Part shown: positions 1 to 9,100 of the stretch, in pieces | Layout of the letters: each line of letters opens with the position of its first letter | Numbering within the stretch: position 1 is the first letter of the stretch | Assembly: GCA_029706075.1 (NCBI GenBank) | Contig: JAINUG010000015.1 | Location: 1,116,001-1,180,000, forward strand | Origin: Aldrovandia affinis | Taxonomy: Eukaryota; Chordata; Actinopteri; Notacanthiformes; Halosauridae | Direction: 5' to 3' | Length of the DNA: 64,000 nucleotides | Notes under the pieces: generated by a model | What the model was told of the DNA's origin: nothing | Seen by the model: the letters and a program-made list of their open reading frames with translations, nothing else | Database searches by the model: none | Position numbers and translations under genes: made by a program

Positions 1-130
1 GTGTATGGCACCCATATTCTTAACAGTGGGAGGGGAGTGGCGGCCATCCACTAGGTCCGATTCGGCATCTTGCGCCTCGCCATGGATCACCGCGATGCCC
101 AGCCGGAGTCTTTCGGCAAAAGATTGCGCC
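1..130 (-). CDS. prpsap2: prpsap2 exon ([20 protein letters not shown]...), incomplete at the window edge
   Basis: The acceptor CCCTCAG lies at 131-137 and the exon starts at 130 with a G that completes the split Arg codon left by the previous exon. The translation continues as [20 protein letters not shown] and then [10 protein letters not shown], a stretch characteristic of PRPS-associated proteins: the segment after GEAQ is the insertion that distinguishes them from catalytic PRPS. The exon is open to base 1, so its donor is outside the window. Confidence 0.93.
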
Positions 131-3100
131 CTGAGGGAACAGGACCACACCGTCACCTCATCCCCCATTATGGGCACTCCAAACTAGCTCAATTCACTAG
201 GGTGTCAATCAGCTAGCAGCCATAACTTCTGGCCAAGCCATCAAAACTGAGACTGGCAAAGAGTTAACATGGACAAGTCACTGAGGAGAAATGAAAAAAA
301 CACAGAGAGGAGAAAGGGTGGAGTGGACTTACCTTTTTGCCGAAGCCGGAGATTTGGCCACAATTACTGCATTTCTATAGTCTGGAATCTGCAGATTTTA
401 AACACATACACCCAACCCTCATTTGCAAGCCTCACTGCAGGGAAGCTACCTCACACACTCCACACACCAAGGAAACTCTCATACTCTTAAAAGGGGAAGC
501 CAGGCAGAAAAGAAGAATGTTATGGAACTAGGAATGGAAAGGAAATGTGCCTTCTCACAAAAATACTTACACACTTTTTTTTTTCTTCCAAAAGCACAGA
601 ACAAGACTTCTACAGTTTGCGGAGCCAATTATTCTCACTCTGCAGACTGAGGGGAGTGTACCAATCTTTTCTGACAACTTCACAAAAAGTTTAAGTCATG
701 TCACACCAATTTAAACAATCTGTGGAGAACTCCTATTATGGTAAAATCTCCTGACATCCATCTATTATAGGTGTCATATTCTAAAGGACAGGGGTTAATG
801 CTTAAGAACATAATAGAACAATCCCAATACTGCAGCAGATATTTAACCTTTTTTCCCAAAACATAAATACAACTGAAGAACAAGAGTGAATACAATTGCA
901 AGATATTTTAAATAGTCACTATTATTCATCATAAATGTGTCAACAATACTTTTGTTGTACATAACACTTAGCTTGCTAGCATACCTAGATCTAGACATGT
1001 TGTTACAGTAAATGTTACAATATTAATTTGTCGACTTATGTTTATGGCGTTGATCTTGTTTTGTAATAGGGTTATTAATGTAAAATGTAAATCCCAAATT
1101 TCTCTCTCTCAAAGCTTCAGGTAACATGCATAGTAACAAGAAAATAATATTTAGTAATGATAGATATTTTAATCAACGATCACATTTGGAATTGTGTAAT
1201 TCCTCAAGCCAATTGAGCATGGCATGTGCAGGCTGAAAGCTGAAAGCTGTCAATGGAAGAAAATGTCCTTGAGTAAACATTTCATGAGACTGCAGAATTT
1301 GTTTTTTTAATAATTGAGTGATGGGACTTGTGATTTACTGTATGCAACTGGGCATGGATTTCACTTGGATTATTTTTAGTATTTGTTTGAATAAAAGGGC
1401 GGGAACTTTCTTCAATAGGTAGTTTAACATTATAATATATAATGCAATTATACACAAAAATACTCCCAAATGTAAGCAATTATAATGCATATTGCATGAG
1501 TTTAATGTGTTGCCGCTGTTTTAAGTGTAGCTGACATTAAACATTACATTTTCCAAGAGAGTGTACAATATTACAGTAAAGGCATCAATTTTATTAAAAG
1601 TGAAAGCACCAATAAACTACATCCTGATTATTTATTGTATGGTCCTTTTTCTTGTGTGTTTCACTCACAAAAACAAAATCTTTATCTGAGCCTACTCCTG
1701 ATGGATTATTGATCAAGATCACCGCAAATAACCACAGCCTCTTCTAACACCCTTTTTAGATGAGCATCTTTGAAAGCCAAATATCTCTGCAAGATAAAAG
1801 AGAGAGCAAATATATATACAATGATGCTTGAAAGTTTGTGAACCCTGCAGGGGGTGGTCATTATTTTCATATATTATAAAATAACCCTATAAAATCTGTA
1901 TCTAAACCTCAATTCTTAACAAAGATATCCCAAATAAAGGACACACACAAATAAATATGATATATTTTCATTGTTAATTTACAAAACTGGTTAATTTAAC
2001 AAAAACCAAGATAACCTTGTGTGCAAAAATATGTGAACCCCTTCAATCAATAACGTGGCACCTCCTTTAGCAGCGATGACTTGAAGCAAATGCCTCCTAT
2101 AGCCACTGATCAGACACTGGCATCTTCTTTGAGGGATTCTTGCCCACTCCTCCTTACAGAACCCAGCCAACTCAGTTAAGTTTGAGGGCTGACTGGCATG
2201 AACAGCCCACTTCAGGTCCTGTCACAGCATCTCAATTGGATTTAGGTCAGGACTTTGAATTCGCCAATTCAAAACACAAAACTTCTTCCTCCTGGGCCAT
2301 TCTTTGATAGATTTGCTTGAATGCTTCAGATCATTGTCTTGTTGGAACACCCACTTTCAGCCAAGTTTTAGCTCTCGGACTGATGGCCTGACATTCTGGA
2401 TGTTATTCTTGGGTTGCTTTTTACTTGATTTCTTATTTTTCATGTGGCTCTTGGTGATATTTTAGAAGGACGCCTACTTCTAGGCAGAGTACTGTCGTGT
2501 TAAACGCTCTCCATTTGTATATTATTTGTCTCACAGTGGACTGATGGAGCCTAAGTCTTTTTGACATGATTTTATATCCCTCTCCAGACTGATGCTACTC
2601 TCTTCCTGAGGTCCTCTGAGGTCTCCTTAGATTGGTACCCAATTATATACCCACCTGATTCTACTTGCCTACTCGATTTAACTAAGGCAACAGGAGGTTC
2701 ACTTATTTTTGCATCTTCACTAAGATTTCTTCCATATTTTTACTGTACTATATACAATTTCCTATAAAATGTATGAAATTGGTAAATATAGACCCTTTAT
2801 TTCAGTTAAGAAAAGACTGGTTCTGATTAAATAATGACTTTGTGGTAAAACTCTAGATTTCTGATTGCACAAGGGGTTCACAAACTTACAAGCATCAATG
2901 TATACATGTAATTTCTGCTGCCTGGTACTACAGAAACTACCGCTTAGTTCCAAACCATGGGCCTGTTTCAATTTGACAAAAATAGTTACAGCCAGCCCCT
3001 GATTTTCTGGGGTCACCATTCTTGGCCACTATGGGTCCTAGAGGGTTAACAGTTTATTCTGTGTGAGCTTTTCTGTTCATCACTGAAGCCAGGCTTACCT

Positions 3101-6100
3101 CTTCCTGGATGTACTGCAGGAGGAAGGGGGAGGCACGCAGATTGTCCACAGGGATGTTGAAGAAACCCTGGATCTCCTTCTGGTGCAGGTCCATGGTGAT
3201 CAGATGAGTCAAACCTACAGGGAGACCAACAAAGGCACCCTACTCTGTCAGAGCCTGTTAATCATGGTTGTAGCAACATTAGACAGCCTTACAGATATAT
3301 TACAGATAAAATGGATAGGCCTGGTACAACTTCACATGAATGACGATATTCAGTATATGCTTTCTACAGACTTAATGACCTCTGCAGTCTCCACTAACGT
3401 GTGTTCATGTCCCGATGATGGCAGGGTTCCAAATGATCTGTTATGACTAAATTGCATCCGTCACTACATTAGTAAAATAGCAGCAACCCCCTACCCGAGT
3501 GGAATAATACTCAATGATATGGATTATTATTCCATTCCTGCCCGCAGTGATGGGTGAGTAAAGCAAAGAGCCTCACCTGCTTTACACATCATGGAGGCGA
3601 GGAGCTTAGACACGATGGACCCCCTCTTCCTCATCTTGCACTGCTTGCTGTAGGGGAAGTACGGTATAACGCCAATGATACTGCGTGCACAGGAGGTCCT
3701 GCAGGCATACACCATGATGAGGAGCTCCATGATGATCGTGTTCACATCTCTGCAGAGAGAGACAAGCACAGAGTGTGAAGGACGGAGTCCATGCAAGACA
3801 GACAGAGAGACAGATCAATCAGGAGTTGAACAGAGAGTATGTATGGCAGTATGAGAGAGATGTGTAGATGGTGTGGTGAAAATGTTCACCTGGCCCACTC
3901 TGCTAGCATCTTGCCGTTAACGCTGCCTAGATTTCGGTCACTGCGCTGCAAGTTGGTGCCCTTCTTTCATTTCCACATCACGGTCAGTGGAAACTGGACT
4001 GAGAGATTCCTGACTGCCACATGATCTAAATGCCATATCTTCAGGCCAAATTAACATGTCAGGCTTTTTTTCCTGTTGCAGTTCTCATGTGCTTTAGCAA
4101 AATTCCCTAGTAACAAGCTGTTACCGTGCTTCATTAATCGCATCAGGTCTCCTTTGATGAGACTTACTTAGAGACAGTCTGGATGATGAAGACATCTTTT
4201 CCGCGCACTGACTCCTGGATCTGAACTCGTGTTTCTGTGGAGACAGAGACATCGCGCAGTGGGCAAAATGGCCAGGGACTGCTTCCATTTAGATCAAAAG
4301 GGCAGCTAAACCACCTAAATTATGTCATATCAAACAAGTCTGTTGCAAACAAAGTCAAATGCATACAGTACACCTCTGCGCACTGAGAATCAGCATGTGA
4401 AAGAAATTCAGCTTCTCCTCAGCAGTCTTTCCCACATTCAATTTGACCAGAGTTGGGTTTTGAAATTATCATCCAGGCCATATTCCATGTCCAAAAATGT
4501 GCTCTTATTTAAATTCTGAAACCTACAATTACATTTTTATTTAAATGTACTCAAATGTCAATCTGCTTCAACAGCAGATTCAGCCTGAGGTCATTCATTT
4601 TCCATACTATAAATTTCCATTTTATAAAATAGCAACTTCTGGGGTTTTTTGGACCCTTTTCATATCCCCCTTGTTTGCCATTCCCTACAAACCTCAAGAC
4701 AACTATTGTAAGAAATTAAAATAAACAATTAAAGCATTACCTCTTTATTATGAAAACCTTCCTCATAATACTGCAAAGCAATTCATTTCAGAATTAAATC
4801 ATAATTGGCCTGTCTTGGGCACAAGCCTTCTGAAATATTTGGAAGCAGAGGCGCCATCACTGAAGTTTGTCTAGCTGCTTCTTCTCACTCTGGTCAGCCA
4901 AACTCCTAAATTACATCCACAGCCATGCATTTAATTGAAATGGCATGCAAACTATACGATTTGTTTTGGAAATGAACAATTACGTTTAGAACTACAATTA
5001 TACATTTGGAAATGGGACGTTTTTCCAGAGATCAACTACGCAAATCCCAGATGAACAGGGAAAAGCAGGGGCCCTACACATCCTAGCACTCCTATATAAC
5101 TCCACAAATAAAAGAAAAAGATATTATAGTGGCTAACACAACACTAAACACAGTGAAATCATACAGACCATTGAGTTGAACATAAGAGAACACCAAAGAG
5201 TGTACATTTTATCAGCCAAAGTGCCTTAACCCATTTAGACCTAAAATGCCTGCTAAAAACGCCTATTAAAACCTAAGCAATTATTCTACACAACCTCTTA
5301 AAACCTGAGGGTTTTCTGGAAAAAAAAATTTTTTAAAAAGCCGACACCAACGTGCACTTCATTTCCCCCACGTCTATTTCAGCGAATCACAGCGCATTTC
5401 ATTAATCGCAAAATCGAAGCGACCTAAACGTCACTCCAGGTCTTAATGGGTTAAAGAGCTTAACTCAGATGTACACACTTAGAATTTTCAACTCTGTAGT
5501 CTGTGTGATTTTTTTACATTTACTCAAATGCAAGAACACATTACAAACATGAGAGGTGGAGTGGCAAACTGGAGGTCAGTGCTATCTATAGGAGAAGACC
5601 GATGTGAAAAGGTTTTCAAGGATCTGGTTTATATTTGATCTTATAATCCACTTTAGTACAAAGTACAAACATATTTTTCACCTTCATAACGCAACCAGTT
5701 TGCATGATTTGGAAAATAGAATGTTGATTTCATTTAACTTATTTAGAACTTCATAAAATTAAAAACCAAAAGAAAATAATGGCCGCTGCTTACTATTAGT
5801 CAGTCTGTAAAATATGACTGGAAAGTCATTGATATTTGCCATGTTGCCTTCTGAAAGATCTGACTCAAAAAGATCTGACTCAAAGATCTTCAAGATCTGA
5901 CTCAATCTGATCGTACTCGCCCACTGTTGTTGCGCCGTTGCTACCTGCAGCTGCGAGCTTGAATGACAAGCGTGTTTGCATAACAAGGAAGGGCAGAGAG
6001 AGGCCATTCCACATGACTGCCTGTGAACCAATCAGTGGACACAACTCTGACCCACCACAAAGCCACACTGTGATCTGTCTAAACAACTCTTCTGCTCACC

Positions 6101-9100
6101 CCGCTCAGGGATCACAGGTTTTATTCACACATCAGTCGTGACAGCACACTCTACAAAATAAACAGCTGAATTCCAGCTAAATTATCTAAGAGGAGAGTGA
6201 ACTAGACTGCCATCTGAAAAACATTTCCAGGTTCTGGTTCCTCTAGGAACCGGAAGGCAATTATCATACATAACCACTATAATATACAGCTACACCCAGG
6301 AGGTACATAAACATATATTCTGGAAAAACAAGGCACTCTTCAGCTCAGCTGAAGGTAAACAGCTAAGTGGTTATACTTCCAACAGTAAATGTTCAAACAA
6401 GAAAACAAAATCAAGTTGGTACTACTGTCATGTTAGGTGGTACTTATTGTACTTATTATACTGTATTTATTACAGTTTAGAAACCACAACTTTACTCACT
6501 TTATTGAAATTTAGGTGATACAGATTGATAGTCATTACGTTACCTTTTTGGAACACTGGAAATATGAGCCCTGTGCTTCTGGGATTTGAAGTGAGAATAG
6601 CCCATACATTCACAGGGAGCAGGCAGGACTTCCTGCTCTGAACTACGTAAGCAGTGCTTAGAGAGAAATTCTGGCTAATGGAGCAGTTATGAGACCACCG
6701 CAAAAACAAACCACAAGGCAAGGAAAATCATCAAATTCTAGAAATCTGGGAGCCTACTGTGCATTCTCTGTGGTACTATTTTACTAGGGGTGCATCAATA
6801 TATCGGTGGACTATCGGTATCAGCCGATATTTGCTTTGTTGACTGCATATGGCTTATCGGCCAACGAGATCAAATTTACCAATGGCAGTGGCCGATAATT
6901 ATCCGCCAATCTGTGTTGAGTCAATCTGGTCTAAATGTTTAAACTTGAATGGAACGGCAGCATCTTATTTACAGGCTAAACTGACAAACTATGCCTAATT
7001 TACTCCAATGCTGCGATTGACTAGCTATCATGAGCACTCTGTCACCCCATGCAGTCTTGCACAAGATGCACGCTAGAGCTGGAAAACATGGCCAAAAATA
7101 ATTATCATGATATGTAGACCAAATACTTTGATAATGATATTGAATTTGTATTCGGAAAAAAGCTGACTATATACAGATATTCAAACACAACTTTATTTAA
7201 CATTCAATGCTTGTATGTGCGGTAAGTTTTAAGCATCGTTTCAAGTATGTATGTATATATATATATATATATGTATGGCTGCCTTTTCACGTCCGCATGA
7301 TTTTTTGCTTGCCTCTACCACTCTTTTTTTGCCATACATTCTTCATATTCCTTTTCGTGTTAACTTCTCAAATGATGCAATAGTTTAGATGTATTCCCGT
7401 CTGCCGCCAGGACCACTTTGTTACAGTACTTGCAGAACACTCCTCCTTTCTGCTTTGTCAGCTCATTTGTAACCAAAGTAACCCCATGCAACTGATGTGC
7501 AGCCTTTCTTAGGGACTCAACTCGGTTCGTCTTCAATCTCATTGTCATGTTTTTATGGGCCTACCCTAGTTAGTGGGTTTACCGATTGAACAAATTCACT
7601 CCATGCTTCGCTAGCTCAGAATTTGGCGTTTTGATGATGTGAAGTAGTGCTTCATATCAAGGCTGGCTGTTGGCTGTGTTGTGTGTTGCAGATGGAAAAA
7701 GGCCTAAACAAATGCAGGAACTATTCTCACCCACGCAACATTATAGCCTAACGGCAATCATCAACATTTGTAAATTTGCCGCGGTTGATAATTTTATATT
7801 ACGATCAAATTTGGTTATCGCCCAGCTTTAATGTACGCTGTTCTCGTTGCTTTCAGACATGCTGTTTTTGTTGACACTGTCAATAAATAACAAAATATCG
7901 GTATCGGCCGATTGTGTTAATAATTGATAATTGTAATAACACAATCGGTACAGAATTTTCATATCGGTGCATTCCGATACTGCACTATTGTATTCCTGAA
8001 GGTAAAACTGATGTTTTCCATTTTGTGAGTTGCTCTGGATAAGAGCGTCTGCCAAGTGCCAATAATGGAATTATAGGAGATGGAGCCTGCCCCTGTGCTT
8101 TGTGAGAAATATCAGTGTGTGGAGTTGATTTAGGGCACTGTTTCCAAACCCTCTCCTCACAAACCTCCAGACAGTCCAAGTGTTTGTTAAATTCCACCAC
8201 TAGCGCACCTGATACAACCAGGTAAACTACTTAATGAGCGTTGATTAGTTGAATCAGGTGTGCTGGTGGTGGAATTGAACAAATACAGTACATGGACCGA
8301 CTGGAGGTTTGCAAGGAGAGAGTTGGGAACCACGGATTTAGTGTGTGGATTCTCCAGCCTGTGTGACCTTCAGGGTTTTACCTCGATTGGCTTCCTGATA
8401 CACCTGCACTTTCCCCAGGTCCACTCCAAGACGCCTGCAGAGGAAGACATGGACAGGAACACGGTCTGGTTAACCCAATGAATGCTCAATACAACAATTA
8501 ATTTTAACATATAACAATATTATAAACCTGCACTTATGAACTAGAACTAGAAAGGTCAATCTTGCAGAATCTGTACAAGGAATATTTTTATTCATGGTGA
8601 TCGACAGTATACATGCAAGTCAGACGAATTGAGGAACTACACAGCAGTTTCCAGCTTTGATGCAAAAGCAGGTTCTGAACAATCGGTTTTAAATTAAAAT
8701 ATTAGGATGGTGAAAACCCAGGAAACCTGATACTTAAAACAGCATGACTGATGCAGTGTGTCATGTGGAGTCGAAGTGAATGCAAATGTATAAATATAAC
8801 CCATTGCTTCTCCCTACACAGTGTATTTATCAGCTTGATTCAAACCTAAACTGTGTAACCTAAAACCTAAAAGCTTCATGCTCTTGGTGTTGATTGTTTG
8901 CTCTAAAGATAATTTTAAAACAAACCCGAATGAGGGCTTCAGCTAAAGACTAGAATGGTAGCCTCAGAACCCAGATGCTTAGGTCTCATGAGATCTCAAG
9001 ACACTCTCACCTTATCATCTGGGAACAGCACTTACTGTGGCACAGTCATGCCGAAATGTGTCCGCCTGAAAAGAATGTGTCCGGATGACGTCATTGGAAT

